Part shown: one piece after another, positions 31,984 to 44,425 of the stretch
How positions within the stretch are numbered: the first letter of the stretch is position 1
Layout of the letters: each line of letters begins with the position of its first letter
Assembly: GCA_049999725.1 (NCBI GenBank)
Contig: JBNGIS010028185.1
Span: 114,020 to 178,019, forward strand
Length of the DNA: 64,000 nt
Direction of reading: 5' to 3'
Origin: Haplomitrium mnioides
Lineage: Eukaryota; Marchantiophyta; Haplomitriopsida; Calobryales
Translations under genes and position numbers: made by a program
The notes under the pieces: model-generated
Seen by the model: only the letters and a program-made list of their open reading frames with translations
Told to the model about the DNA's origin: nothing
The model's database searches: none

Positions 31984-34900
31984 TGCTACGCGTGTGCACA
32001 AGAAAATGTTCAAAAAAGACCCATTGGTAAATGTTTGAAAAATTAGTGATGAAACAACTGAAAGTTCAAAAATAGACGATGAAGTAGAAAGTTTGAAAAA
32101 TTAAAGAAAGAGAGAATCAAGAGCTATTAAAAATTTTAAAACTTAGTACAAGAACATTCTCTAGAATTAGTTCCAATAGGGAGATAAATTAGTACAAGAA
32201 CATTCTCTAATATTAGTTCTAGTAAGTAGATAAGTTAGTAGAAATTAGTACATGAACATAAACGAGTACTAGTTCTAATAGAAAAATAAGTTAGAGTAAG
32301 CTAGTAGGAAGATTTTATATTAGTATAGGAACATTATATTAGTGATTGGTTCTATTTGAAAGATTAGTTACAAAAGTAAGCTTAGAATGAAGAATAGAAA
32401 AGGAAAAGTTAGTTTTATTTTAAAGTTATATGAATCCTATGGCAAAGGTCATGGCTTGTCTATAAGTGGAATCAATTATAGGATTGAGATAAAAGTATCA
32501 TATGTTAGCTTATATAATCCTAATAGTGAGGTAAGTGAGTAGTTTTTAATTTTAGAAAACAGACTAGTGTTAAACTAGTAATCAATAAGTTTGAATTCGT
32601 TGGAGGTGGTTATTTTTTAAGAAATTAATTGAAGACGGAAGGGGTACAAGCCTAGTGACGAGATTTTCCTCCTATTGGATATCTCATTGTAATTTTTGTG
32701 TGGTTCATTTAATAAAGCTCATTTTTTGTATGAGAGCCCCGACCTCTGAAATTGCAGAAATAGAACGAGCAGTATGACTAATGAGACATGGAGCTGAAGT
32801 TAGGTTCGGTTGACAAATGGTCTACAAGTTTGCAAATTGTGAAATCAGAAAGATTGCTTTAGAGAAAAGCAGGCGAGAGGGTGTACCTAGTTGCATTCTA
32901 CTTTTGGATATGAGATTTAAAATCCTATTTGTAATTTGTGGGATGTTTGGGAAGTATTCAAGTCTGCTTTGGGTTCTTTTCTATTTTTATGTTTTTATAC
33001 ATGTGATAGATTGTTTAATCTTGAGAGAAAGAACCTCCTATGATTCTTCAATTGGTGGATGCTTGTTGGTTGATTGCAGTAGAGCAAGTATTATGTAGTA
33101 TTGTGTATGCCTATGGAATAAGAGTGCAATTTTACAAGCAAACAAAGGAGTAGATGTTTAGTGGAACAACCATTGGATGTGAGATCGAGGAGGATCGTTC
33201 TATAGCTGAGTTCTCAACAGCAGCCTTTGGGTTATATTAGGTTGGAGTGGCCTGAGTGTCCAGCTTGAAAGAAGGAAAGCGATATAATGAAGGTCAACAT
33301 TGGAATGTTGGCATGAAAAATCCAAGCAAGTTAGGTGATTGGTTGCTTGTGGGTGATTCTGAAACAATTCTAGTTACACATTTGCCTATATGTTAGTTTT
33401 CTTGTCCTAGAAATGTTAATCATACAATTTGTATAATTCTTAGCTAATGTTCTATTGTGTTAAATTGTGCTAAGTTTTTGTTTTGTTGTGAGAAAGGGCA
33501 GTCAGACCCAAAAGAAGGAAAGCATTCCATCTCTTAACTGATTTAGTGCAGTTTTAGAACTCTTTAAAGAGTCTGGAATGATTGTAAAAAATGATTTAGA
33601 AGCAAATTTCTACATAGATTTTGTGTGGTTTGATCCTTCGTTGCGCTTTCTGGGTTTTGAAGGTTCAACCTGTGCTACGACAAACTTGCTTGCCAACAAA
33701 AAGATAAACCTATTGATTGCTAGAGATGTGGATCACCAATTGACAAACATAAAAGTGTGTTGGAGTTGCCTTGACCATACACTCATGACAAGATGTTTGA
33801 TTTTTTGACGTTGGCTCACAAAGAAGGCTGATTCTCTGTTGAAGTAACTAACCCCATTGGTTGATATCATGGATGAATGGCTAAGATTCAAGTGGATATT
33901 CGGTCCTTATCAGCTAGTGTTTTGTGGGTGTAACAATTTCAAGAGTTTGGGGAAGACAAAGCACAAGGTTTGATGGCAAGAAAAGGCTCATCTGGAGATC
34001 AAGAGAAAGCATTCAGTAGAAGTAAAGCTTAAGGAGAGGAGATATGGAAAAATGACCTAGGGCTTTGGTTTCAAGCCATAGAGGGATAAATTGAAAAAAG
34101 ACAACAACAAGGCATTTCTTCATGAGCAAAATAGGTGGAGGGTGAGGAAAAGGAAGAGAGAGAAGAAAAAATGGGGGCAACAAAAACTCAAGGCTACTAC
34201 AACCTCTACAAAGAGGGCTTTCTAGTGAAGTAGACATCTACAACAAAATTTTGAGAGAAGGAATCTGCAACAAATTCTAGTAGTAAAGTCATTTTGTGAG
34301 AAATGACAAAGCTATCCTAACTAATCTAATCTATCTATGCTCGGTGGACAACATGCCTAAGCTTGGAGGACAACCAACCCTTATGTTTTTGTTGACATAC
34401 AACTTGCTCGAGTTGGCCTCCAGCCCTAGCTTTAGTCCAGCAGGGCTCAAGGAGTATATAGTATGTGCAATAACAATCCTCACAGGGTTGTGAGCAAGAT
34501 CACTATATAGTGCTCCTAAGTTTTGGCGCTCAACTTTTGGGACAACTCGTAGGTCCCTCATTGCTCGACGCTTCCCAAAGAGTCACCAAGGTGATCAAAT
34601 AAGCGGTTCATTCTCATTTCTCAATCAAATCACGTGATTCTTGTCATGTGAAAAGCGTAATTGTACTCTCTACCCATCAAATTTTATTTCATGGTGAATG
34701 GTGGAGAAATGAGAGAGCACTAGCCCCCACAAGATCTCTAATTTTTGGGTGGTAGTACCCCTTGTCACTCAAGTGAAGATCTGGATCATGCGATGATCTT
34801 TATTTAGCCTAATCTATAGCTTGTTGGAAAGAAGACTTCAAAGGCAAATACAATGCATCGTTGATCATGTCAAATGGATGAGTATTAAGTATAAAGAGAG

Positions 34901-36430
34901 TGTTTGAAGTTTCATCTTTTATTTCTATCCAAGAAATCCTTCAAGAAAAGAGCAATGGGGTATCACCCAATTACAGCGTGACACATGGCAGGCAAGGAGG
35001 GGTGTGTACGGGTTGGGCAAACCACGGAACGACACAAGTGCAATCTGGATGGGTTTGCTTGAAGGTAAAGCTGCAACTTTTGGTTCAACAAGCACCTTTG
35101 GCAAATCTGTTGATTGTTAGAGCTACAGACCACCAAAGAACAAACAAACAACCTTGTTGTATTCGTATTGATGAGACACTTTTGATGGTGCCATCGTTTT
35201 TCTAACATTTTGCCAGTGCATGTCCTGGTTGGTGAATTTCTAGTTTGTAGCCTTTGGATGTATTCTTCGATCAAGGGTGGAGATCTCAAAATGAATTCAG
35301 CCCAAAGGGGATTTAACTCATTTTCTCATCATTCTCAAGAGGCTCTATGAGATGGAGGTAGCTTTCTTAGGAGAGAGCTCTTAGACCAAGTCAAGATGAG
35401 AGGATGGTTGTGAGAACCTTGTGTGTGAATAGGCTAGTAAGAGGAGGCAAACATGGGAGGTATGCCATGTAGGTTTGGCCCACATGGTTAAGCTCAACAA
35501 GGGAGCATGAGGCTTCTAGCAGTACCAAGAAACATGTGTCTCAGATTTGAAAGGGATGATGCTCTACACTTCTTCAACATGCCAATCCAATAGGCCATCT
35601 TTGGAGTCTAGCAACATCCAACAATCTCATCAAGAGAGGGGATTCATATTCCCTTGGTGGCCAAGGGAGATATGACTTTCAAGCTACAACAAATCCATGG
35701 TGAGTGCAACTCAATTGCTTGGAGGTGTCAAGGCTTGCCTCAAGGAGAGGGTAGAAAGTTGAAGGCATGAGATGTGGGTATGGGTGTGTGCGTACCAATA
35801 GCTGAGAGGGCCATCTCCTTGGTGAGGGAATACAAGGTACATGAACCCTGTGGGGAGTAGAGGAAAAACTTATCTAAGTCGGGGTGTGTGTGTATGGAGT
35901 TGGGGAGCTTCCAGAGTTTCATATTTATATGTTTGTAGGGAGGTCTTATAGCTGCAATATGATCATAGAACATTCAGACCTGAACTTATAATTCAGGTCT
36001 TGCAATAAAGAGAGATTTCATGAACTATTGTGGTTTTTATTTTGCATGAGTTAGTCCTAGTTTGGTTGTAGTTGGAACAGGTTTAGCTTTGAATTCCAAA
36101 TTTTAAATTAGATATGGAGAAACTAGGGACATAGCTGGTGGGGAGTCAAGGCAGAGTAGGAGTGAGCATTCAAGCTCACTCTAGGCTTCAAAGTAGTTAA
36201 CAAGACCTTTTGAGCCAAGTGGGAGTGATAAGTTAGCCTCTTAATACAACCAATGGCTACATTTGATCCTTCTCCCATGTTCTAATCAAAACAAAGCATA
36301 AAGGAGAAACCATGATAGAAAGTGTGAAGAAGGTTGAATGCAACACTGAGAGCTGGCTCGTTTGACCCAAAAAAAGAACCCGTGCCCTCAATCTAGGTCC
36401 AACAACCTTGATTTTAGGAAGGCGGGGTGC
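31984..36430. other. Unassigned AT-rich DNA
   Basis: No supported gene over 4.4 kb. At 32140-32300 there are three degenerate ~46-base units (TTAGTACAAGAACATTCTCTA...AGTTCTAATAG...AGATAAG). Short open frames (32817-33098, 33578-33808, 34900-35205) have no recognisable motif and no codon support. The region probably consists of old, unrecognised transposon debris. Confidence 0.5.
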
Positions 36431-37016
36431 TTGAGGCTACCAACATAAAAGAGGATGGTAGAAGAATTCTATGCTGCAAGTCAATTGGAAGGAGTGGCAA
36501 AACCTTGGTGGAGATATCAAATTGAGAAAGCTCCATGTGGAATGGTTACTTCAATTGCTTCTTTGCAAGAGTTCAAAGAAGCAGTGAATATAAGATTTTG
36601 GACTTTGAATGCTTCAAAGATGGCAAGAAATTGCCAGACAGAATTGAAACAACTTAGTACGATAAAGGAGCTACGTCACGTAATTTCATAATATCATTTT
36701 GCAAATTTGTAATATTGGCGCAGAAGAAGCTTTAGATCGCTTTGTTCGAAGATTCAAGCCTCACACAAGAATGAAAGTGACAATGAGTGAAATCTCTCAA
36801 CTAGAAGAAGCAATGCACATGGCTAAACGATACAACTTATTGCTACCGACTACCAAAGCTAGGTTATGTCCACAACAAGCTTTACCAAATGTTGGTGTGC
36901 CACCAAATGAGGTTGTACCAATGGAGATTGATGTGACACAAAGAATGACAATCACTAATGTAGAGCGTAAGAGCCTATGCCAAAGTGATGTATGTTTTTA
37001 TTGTCGCTAACTTGGT
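36431..37016 (+). pseudogene. Element G gag
   Basis: 36455-36691 and 36699-37010: PWWRYQIEKAPCG, LQEFKEAVNIRFWTLN, LKQLSTIKELRHVIS, then RFVRRFKPHTRMKVTMSE. The zinc-knuckle region CQSDVCFYCR at 36980-37008 retains C-x2-C, then is cut by the inserted LTR. It continues at 38224 (HMIANYPRRQG-like reading). Confidence 0.78.
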
Positions 37017-37017
37017 C

Positions 37018-38219
37018 TGTGAAGCTACTCGCTTTGCCAATTTCTCCTCATGTGACTTTGATATTGAGTGCACATTTAAGATGAGAAGGGAATAGAAATA
37101 TAATTGCACACATCAAAACCCAAACAATTCCTATTGAATATATCAAAATAAAATACTGAATACAAAATCTCTTGCCTACTTACATACTCTTTACTTCAAA
37201 AATATCTCAACACTACCATGCTCTCATCTTTTCTCACTCTTAAAAACTCCTCACTATTTTGGAAACCCCTTCTCAAGTGCTTGTTCTCCAATGAGTCTTC
37301 TTAGTAGCTCCTCCAAGTGCTTCTCCAATAGTCTCTCTAAGAGTGAACTCCTCAAGTATGAAAATGTATTCTAAGCTCAAGCCTCTCCAAGTCCTTTTGC
37401 TTTCTCTTCTCCCTCCTTATATATTATTCTAGCTAGTCACTACTACTAAAACATAGAGATTCTTTTACTCTAAGTAAAATCTAGCCTTTCAATTTTAATA
37501 TCTGAAGTATCCACTAAAGTACCTTTGCCTTTCCTCAAGAAGCTTCTCATTTGGAGTTTTTTCTCAAAAGTAGTTCTAAAGCAACTTTAACTTTTACTTA
37601 CTTTTTCAAGAAGAAGCTTTTCATTTGGATATTTCTTTGACCAAACATATGACCTAGTTGGCTATTCCCTTTTATTTGTAACTATATGCAAAAAATACTT
37701 TCATATTACAAGATTCTCTCAAAGAGCAAGTCAAAGATTAAGGTAGCTTTTCTTGACTTTTCTTATTTTTAGAGCCTTCTAGAAGAATCCCTTTAAAATC
37801 TTTGATACTAATCCAAGTGTTCTCTACTATATCTTGTTGGAAAGCTTATACAATATGTTTTCTACCACAAAAATAATATTTTCATTTTGTGTTTTTAAAA
37901 ATACTCTCAAGTTTGACTTTTCTGCCAAGTACTGATTTTCCTTTGACGGTTATAACTCTTGGTTTACAATAGATTTTTCATATTTGTAAGTTGTTACTCA
38001 TGAAATTTGACATAAGTTATATGTCGATGAAATCTTGATTCTAGTAATTACCTAATAAAAACATATTTTACTATGTACAGATTTTGTTGAAAACTCGAAA
38101 ACCCCTAATGTCCTCTAGTGAAATCCGAATCCTCCCCATCCTTTGTCCTAACACCACAAACATTGCACTATTGATTCCAATGCATAAAAGGAGCCAACTA
38201 TCCACCTTATACGTTTACA
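37018..38219 (-). repeat. Probable solo LTR inside element G
   Basis: Comparison with element A (CTTGG^TTATATGATTGC at 6484) shows 1.2 kb of extra DNA here. It starts TGTGAAGC and ends GTTTACA (TG...CA), flanked by GGTC on the left and AGTC on the right, an imperfect 4-base duplication. There is no coding content. On the minus strand TATATAAGG (37415-37423) lies about 400 bases before the LTR end, a plausible TATA box, so sense is probably minus. Confidence 0.6.
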
Positions 38220-38329
38220 AGTCATATGATTGCAAATTACCCACGTCGACAAGGTTGATCACGTGCTCTTGCTCAAGTAAAAATTGTTGAAGAAGAAAAT
38301 TAGGGAAACAACAAACCTTAGTGAAAATA

Positions 38330-38800
38330 GTTGAGCAGTTTATTTGAGAGCTTGATTAGTTCCAATGGGATTTAAAGCTAGACAAGAACTAGAAGCACCT
38401 TGTTTCATCTATACAATATAGTTGATGAGCATTCTTGTAGAATGTTGGTAGATTGTCTAAGTCTTGAAAATTTCATGTCATTATGTTTTGCAAAGAAAAT
38501 TAAAGCTAAAACTTTGCTTATTACAAGAAGTTTTGTGACTATGGATAATGGCTAAAAACACAAGGTGTTGCACTCGCACAAGCTATTTCTTCATAGGATT
38601 GGAAAATATTACAAGGAGTCCATGGATTTTGGTATTGCATCCACAGATATTATTTTGGGCTTACCTTGGCTTTAAGATGTAACTGCTTAAGTTGATTGGG
38701 AATAACAACAAATTCAAGTTACTTTATAATGAAAGCAACTTCTTTTGAGTTGTGAGCACCGTTGGTGAGGAGGCTCAACTCAGTTCAACACAACGTTTGA
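38330..38800 (+). pseudogene. Element G protease
   Basis: Collinear with A's protease: EHSCRMLVDCLSLENFMSLC at about 38424-38484, where D-(S/T)-G reads D-C-L, then a later DIILGLPWL near 38645. Frames are broken. Confidence 0.7.
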
Positions 38801-38829
38801 TGGAAAAAGAGTTGCATGTCTTTGGTGCA

Positions 38830-40010
38830 TGGGTCAAGTCTGTCGTAGACTTGAATAAAGAGAGAGAGAGAAATCTGTATCGACCACAATGATTAATGAT
38901 ATTTTGAAGGAGTTTTCAGATGTGTTTCTTAATGATTTGCCAAAAAGATTACAAGATGATCGTGAAATTCCCTTTTCGATTCAGTTAATACTAGAAAGTA
39001 CTTCTTATAATCGGTCTATAAGACTATCGCCCCAAGACTTGGAAGAGCTTTGCAAGATCTTGACAGATCTTCTTGGGAAGGATTTTATTCAACATAGTAC
39101 TTTGAGTTGGAGAGCACCGATATTCTTTGTACCAAAGAAAGATGGTGGACTTAGTCTTTGTACATATTATTATGGTTTGAATAAACAAACCATAAAGAAT
39201 GCTCATCTTTTATCGTGTATTGATGATTTTTTGGATCAATTCAATGGTGTATGGTTCTTTTTCAAGTTGGATCTTTGAAGTCGTTATTGGAAAATTTCTA
39301 TCAAGTTAAGTGATGTGCCAAAGACAGCCTTTTGCATGAGGTATAGACACTTTGAGTGGAAGGTTCTTACATTTGGGCTTACTAATGCTTCGGTCATATT
39401 CATGGATCAAATGCATCAAATGTTTTTTGGGTTATTGGATAAGTCAGTTTTTGTATTCTTTGCTGACATTTTTATTTTTAGCAAGGCTCAAGTTGAGCAT
39501 CGCAATCATCTAAAAAAAGTATTACAAAGATTACACAACTCAAAGTTTTATTGCAAGAGATCTAAGTGTGGATTTTGGAAGCAAGAGGTTGCTTATCTAG
39601 GGCACAAGATGTCTATGAATGGTATCAAGATAGAAGAAGAGAAAATTAAGGCTATTAGAGAGTAGCCAGCACCAACACATGCAAAGGACATTAGAGCCTT
39701 CAATGAATTGGCAAGCTTCTATCAACTATTCATCCACTATTATATACATATTGTTGCACCACTTAAAGATCTTCTAGGCAAGGAGGTCAAGTTTTAATAG
39801 ATCGCCAAGAAGCAAACAACATTTCAACAACTCAATAATGTAGTCTCTTCTCGTCCTACTCTTTAGCCATATGATTCAAAAGCACGTTGTGTAGTTGATT
39901 TTAATGCTTCTAATTTTGTTATTGGAGCAAATTCACATCAAGAGTTTGTGGATGGACTTCATCTAATTGCCTTCATATCACGACAATTAAATGTGACACA
40001 AGAACCATTA
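38830..40010 (+). pseudogene. Element G reverse transcriptase and start of RNase H
   Basis: 38889-39278 reads the leader NDILKEFSDVFLNDLPKRLQ, SPQDLEELCKILTDLL, WRAPIFFVPKKDGG and FFFKLDL. After one stop, 39315-39665 gives [20 protein letters not shown] and VFVFFADIFIFSKAQVEH, where the catalytic D-D has become A-D. The connection (YLGHKMSMNGIKIEEEKIKA) and a broken RNase H start (VVDFNASNFVIGA near 39890) follow. Homology ends near 40010. Confidence 0.82.
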
Positions 40011-40985
40011 TTCTAGAAGGATTAGAGGAAAATCATATCCAAGCTCGTGTGAGTGTGTGGGGAGCTCAAAATGCTCTCAGATTTCAATGTTGATTGTTGA
40101 TATAGGAGAAATTCAGATTGATGGGATGTAGTATGTGAGTGGAGAGGACTGAAGTAGCTTGTAGGAGATTGAGTGCATTCATTTCAGTCCTGAAATTTTG
40201 AGACCATGAATTCCTTGCCAAGGTGAGGGCTGGAATCCCATCCATGTTGTGAGCAGGTCAGTTATAACTACCATAGCCTTCTTACAAAATCAAAACTAGA
40301 ACTACAATGCATTTTTTCCGATTAAAATGAAGTGCTGAAATTGTCCAAGGCTGGTGGAATGTATGTGGGCATGTGCATTGCAGGTATTGATGTTTCATTT
40401 CAGATCTGAAATCAGATATTGAAAAAAAGAGTACAGGTCTGAAATTGAAGGCCAAGGAGGAAGTGAAGGGTGGAATTGGAGCAACAACCCTGCTTCAAGG
40501 TGGTGTGGAGGACCTTTCACCTCAAGGATAACAAGGGCCTGGAATGTAAACCCAGCCTTAGATCAGATCTGAAAACTGTCCCCTGTTCTATCAAGAGCAA
40601 AGTATAAGGGGTCAAAAAGGGAAAGGTACTCGAGTGTTAGGTGAGGTAAAAGGTGGAGTACTGGCTGTCTCTAATCTTGGAGACCATCCTGAAACCAGCA
40701 AAGGGGGGGGTCCTTGGGGTTGGGTTTAGAGTAACCAAGGTATCAGTACCCATTTCCCCAACCAAAATTCAAACTTGAACTCTAGGGATAAATCTCTTAT
40801 TATGAGCTCAGATTTGCCCTGAACTTTAACCAAGAGTCCTAAACCTGCACTTAATCCAAACAACAAGAAAGCTTGGTCCCTCCCTACAAAACGAACCTAG
40901 ATAAAGTGCTGTGGTTTGTGCTCAGGGATTGATAACTAGACATAGGGCTGACACTTATGAAGAAATTGGGGAGATATTTCACTTG
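40011..40985. other. Unassigned DNA left of the copia element
   Basis: No gene seen. It carries repeated TCAGATCTGAAAT-like words (40385-40420, 40435, 40560) and a G-run near 40706. It is the host sequence into which the copia element inserted at 40986-40990. Confidence 0.5.
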
Positions 40986-40990
40986 ATAAG
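40986..40990. repeat. Target-site duplication ATAAG, left of copia
   Basis: Identical to 57906-57910 on the far side of the element. Confidence 0.88.
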
Positions 40991-41264
40991 TGTTGAATGT
41001 GAGGCTCATGCAATTAATGGAAGAATGTGAAAACAAAAGATCAACAAGTATATGATATGAATCATGAAACTCTTCCTCTTCTTCTCTTCTCTTCCCTCAA
41101 TGTATCAATATGAATGTCTTACAATGAACAATAAAATAGGTGAGTAAGGTAATGTGCTAATCATGTAGGATTAGCACTAACCCTAATACTAATCATATAG
41201 TTCAATCATAGGTTAATGACTAATCCTATGTTAGTCTAGTCATCTTACTAAATGTAGTATAATA
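40991..41264 (-). repeat. Copia 3' LTR
   Basis: The plus strand begins TGTTGAATGTGAGGC and ends AGTATAATA. Immediately inside, the minus strand reads AAGGAGGGG, a polypurine tract, so this is the 3' LTR. The sense start is TATTAT, not TG, in both copies. Confidence 0.9.
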
Positions 41265-41909
41265 CCCCTCCTTGGTTATAACAGGGAGAATGTTGTAACC
41301 ACACGAAAGATAGATATGAAACATATGATAAAATACCACCAACACTCCAAAATAAATCCATATGAAGTATAAAGTTGCTGCCTCATTAAAACCCTCTCAT
41401 ACTCCTACGAGGGAAAGAGTACAACCACCATTTATAAATGGATACATAAGTCATATAGTGACCAAATAGAAAGAAGAAATAATGAGAAAGTCGGCTATAG
41501 GCTTAATATATAATTAGAAAATAATGATCATTTGAAGCTTGGAAAAACGCCATGAGGAGAGTAGATTATGAAGATATATCAGAGATAAAAATAATGACGT
41601 TGACCAGATAATGAAATAATAGTCAATGAAGTCATGATAATAATGTCGATAATCTTTGTAAACCAAGTGAATGACAAAAATGCTAACGCAGTGCCGGAGG
41701 TAAAGCCTTCTTAAATATATTGGCATTGTTCTCTTTACTAGAAATAACCTACAGAGAAATAGTATTGTCATGATGCTCATGGGTGAAGAAAAACTTTGGT
41801 GCTGTGTGTTTTATGTTGTCTCCTTTAATAAAGCCTTATGAGATCTGCTTTACACATGCCAAGTTATCTTCAAAAAAAAAACAGTAGGATTAGATGTAGA
41901 AGGTAAACT

Positions 41910-42260
41910 TTAGTGTAAATAAACATGATCAAGCATCATTTGTAGGTATAAGTACTCCCTACTAGCTTCATACAGAGCAATAATCTCCGCATGGTTTGAG
42001 GATGTACAAGTCAAAGTCTCCTTTGTACTTTTCCATGATAAAGCTGTAGAGCCATATAGGAATACATAATCGGTCTGGGATTTAGGATTATCAGGATCTG
42101 AAAGGTATTTTGCATCCTCATAGCCGGTAAGGATTTGATCAGTATCATTTGGGAAAAATAGTCCTATGTCAATTATGCCTTGAAAGTATCTGAAAGGTTG
42201 CTTGATACCATTCCAATGCCATATAGTTGGTTGTGAACTATGTCTTGCAAGCAAGTTCAC
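41910..42260 (-). pseudogene. Copia RNase H
   Basis: 116-residue open frame: RHSSQPTIWHWNGIKQPFRY, LTGYEDAKYLSDPDNPKSQT, STALSWKSTKETLTCTSSNH and AEIIALYEASREYLYL. The Y-x-D-A-D block reads Y-E-D-A-K, the S-W-x-S-x-x-Q block has E for Q, and T-x-S-S-x-x-A-E-x-x-A-L is intact. These are signature copia RNase H blocks. Confidence 0.88.
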
Positions 42261-42272
42261 GACAACAAAAAT

Positions 42273-43300
42273 TTAAAGGTGTGTTTGATTAGCAAGATAC
42301 ATAAGAGCTCCTATAGGGGAGAGATATGGTGTCTGAGATCCAAGTATTGGCTCTATGTCTTTCCATTTTCGGAAAATATCTTTGTCTCTATCTAGCCATC
42401 TTATCTTCATAGGTGATGTGACTGGATGAGATTTATCCACATTAAATTGTTTAAGGATTTTCTTAGTATAAGTACTTTGATGCATCAATATGCCTACATC
42501 AAGATACTCAAATTGTAATCCTAAACAATACTTGGTCTTTCCAATATCCTCCATATCAAAAATTTTCGTAAGCATTGAAATAGTTTTCTCAAGTAAGGAT
42601 TGGTGACCAAAAAGGTTTATATAATCAATATATAATGCGATAATTATAAATTCTTTGTCAATATTCTTCATGAATTAACTTGGTGCAATGTCATCAAAGT
42701 GAAAACCCATGGCTATCATCTCCTCATAAAATCTATGATACCATATTCGACCACTCTACTTAAGTCCACAAATAGATCAAAGGATCTAAATTGCATAGTC
42801 ATCCTTGGCTAGAGGTATGGATTGATGCATAGGAGAGACAATAGGTCCTTTCTCCCTAGAGTGCATCTCATGGACTATAAGTCCTAACCCAATACTACCA
42901 CCACTAGGTGTAATGATGGTCGATGGTCAAGAGGTAGATGGGTTGCTAGATGGTTTATGCTTAGTGACATTCTCCCCCTGAATATGATAGATATTTCTTG
43001 CAATAAGACGTGGAGGAGCTTTCATATGGATATGGGTATCTAATAGCCCATATAGGTATGTTGTCACAAAATCCATCTAATGTGTAATGAGCTTATATCC
43101 TAGAAAAAAGCCTACTAGAAACCGGTATGTGATAACATCTACAACTCGAGCATATGTGAGATCGAAGTCTCTCCCATGTATTTGTATATAGCCTTTAGCT
43201 ACAAGGCATGCCATATATATGACAATTTTGACTTTTTCATTTCGCTTCTTGTCAAAGATCCACCTATATCCTCATAAATTAGCATCAAAGGAAACATGGA
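42273..43300 (-). pseudogene. Copia reverse transcriptase
   Basis: From about 43290 on the minus strand: KIVIYMACLVAKGYIQIHGR, DFDLTYARVVDVITYRFLVG, MDFVTTYLYG. After a low-similarity stretch (42800-43020), KQSGRMWYHRF-like reading near 42730 leads into 42273-42671: IIALYIDYINLFGHQSLL, GKTKYCLGLQFEY, MHQSTYTKKILKQFNVDKSH, LSPIGALMYLANQT. The catalytic Y-V-D-D reads Y-I-D-Y, so it is dead. Confidence 0.85.
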
Positions 43301-43340
43301 CTAAAGGTCCAAATACCATACTCTCTATCATGGAATCAAT

Positions 43341-43449
43341 TAGGGTATCTATACCTATAGTGATGCAAAATTCGTCACTATAGGTATAGATACCCTATAC
43401 TTTGTGGCAGGGTATAGGTATCTATACCTATAGTGATGCAAAATTCATC
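43341..43449. repeat. Inverted plus direct duplication in copia integrase
   Basis: 43341-43363 (TAGGGTATCTATACCTATAG, then TGA) is the exact reverse complement of 43375-43397, with an 11-base loop. 43345-43376 then recurs directly at 43418-43449 with one change. The result is a perfect 23-bp hairpin followed by a third copy. Confidence 0.95.
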
Positions 43450-43836
43450 AAAAGTTTTGATTGTAAACTCCCCAACATTGTCAACTCGTAGGACTTTTAT
43501 TGGAATTTTTGGAAATTGAGCTTTCAATTTCAGAATGTGTGCCAATATCTTCAAGAAGACTAGATTACAGGTTGAGAGTAATGACACTTGCGACCATTTT
43601 ATGGAAGTGCAAATAATCACTAAGAAGTACCGAAAGGGTCCACTAGGTGGATCGATAGGACCACAAACATTTGCATGTATTCTCTCAAGGAATTTTGGAA
43701 TTTCTAGATTTTTCTTGGAAATTGCTGGATGTAAGGCCAATTTGCCTTGAGAACAATGGACACATGGTCTTTTGACCATAGATGGCTTAATCCTTTGAGG
43801 AATGGATCGGGTCACTTTCTGAATGTTATGAAACAT
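43378..43836 (-). pseudogene. Copia integrase
   Basis: 152-residue open frame: CVHCSQGKLALHP (C-x2-C of the zinc domain), FLERIHANVCGPIDPPSGPF, where the first catalytic Asp is Asn, then VLRVDNVGEFTIKTFDEFCI with the second Asp, and IGIDTYTLPQS. The reading then runs into the hairpin at 43397, which cuts off the catalytic Glu region. The domain order integrase-before-RT is diagnostic for copia. Confidence 0.87.
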
Positions 43837-44425
43837 TGTAGTGCTCGGATGTTCTTAGCGGTTATACCATAAAGTATGATTGGTTTGCATTTGTGTGATA
43901 TAAAAACCAAGAGTGTACGCAAAAAGTGTTTCTTTTATTTTAGATCCTTCAAGAGTGTGCTTTAATAAATGCAACACTTCCTGATTTTTACAAGTGCTTG
44001 TATATATGTGATCACCATTGTCTTGTATATCACATAAATTAATTAAGTTTCTTGTTCAACTTGGAGCATATATTGCTGATCTAATATGTATGACAGTACC
44101 TTGTGGCAATCTGATAGTGGCTGGTTCTTTGCTCTCCTCAATTTGATTGTTGCCCATTACAGTAGTCACCTTTCGGTGTGAGGGCATTAGCTTGGTAAAA
44201 TAGGCCCTACATTTTAAAATAGCATGAGTACTACCACTATCTATTATACAGGTATGAATGTCATCAAGAGGAAGTGTAGAATTTGAACACTAAATCATAT
44301 TCGTTTCTAGTATACTCACGTCCTCTCCCTTATCGATGTAATTGCTAAGGTTGTCGATATGTTCCATAAAAACTCCATGATTCTCTTTTGCAGCTTTTTA
44401 TTTTTGTCTTTGGCATAAAGTGCAA

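Larger units (their letters stand above)
36431..40010 (+). mobile_element. Element G: truncated chromovirus
   Basis: A third member of the A/B family, plus strand. It starts mid-gag (LEATNIKEDGRR) at 36431 and ends in the first half of RNase H near 40010; both LTRs are missing. A 1.2-kb probable solo LTR (37018-38219) interrupts the nucleocapsid region. Stops and frameshifts throughout. Confidence 0.85.

Noticed and set aside
31499-32038. Long open frames across the N run
   Set aside because: Artefact of 400 undefined bases.
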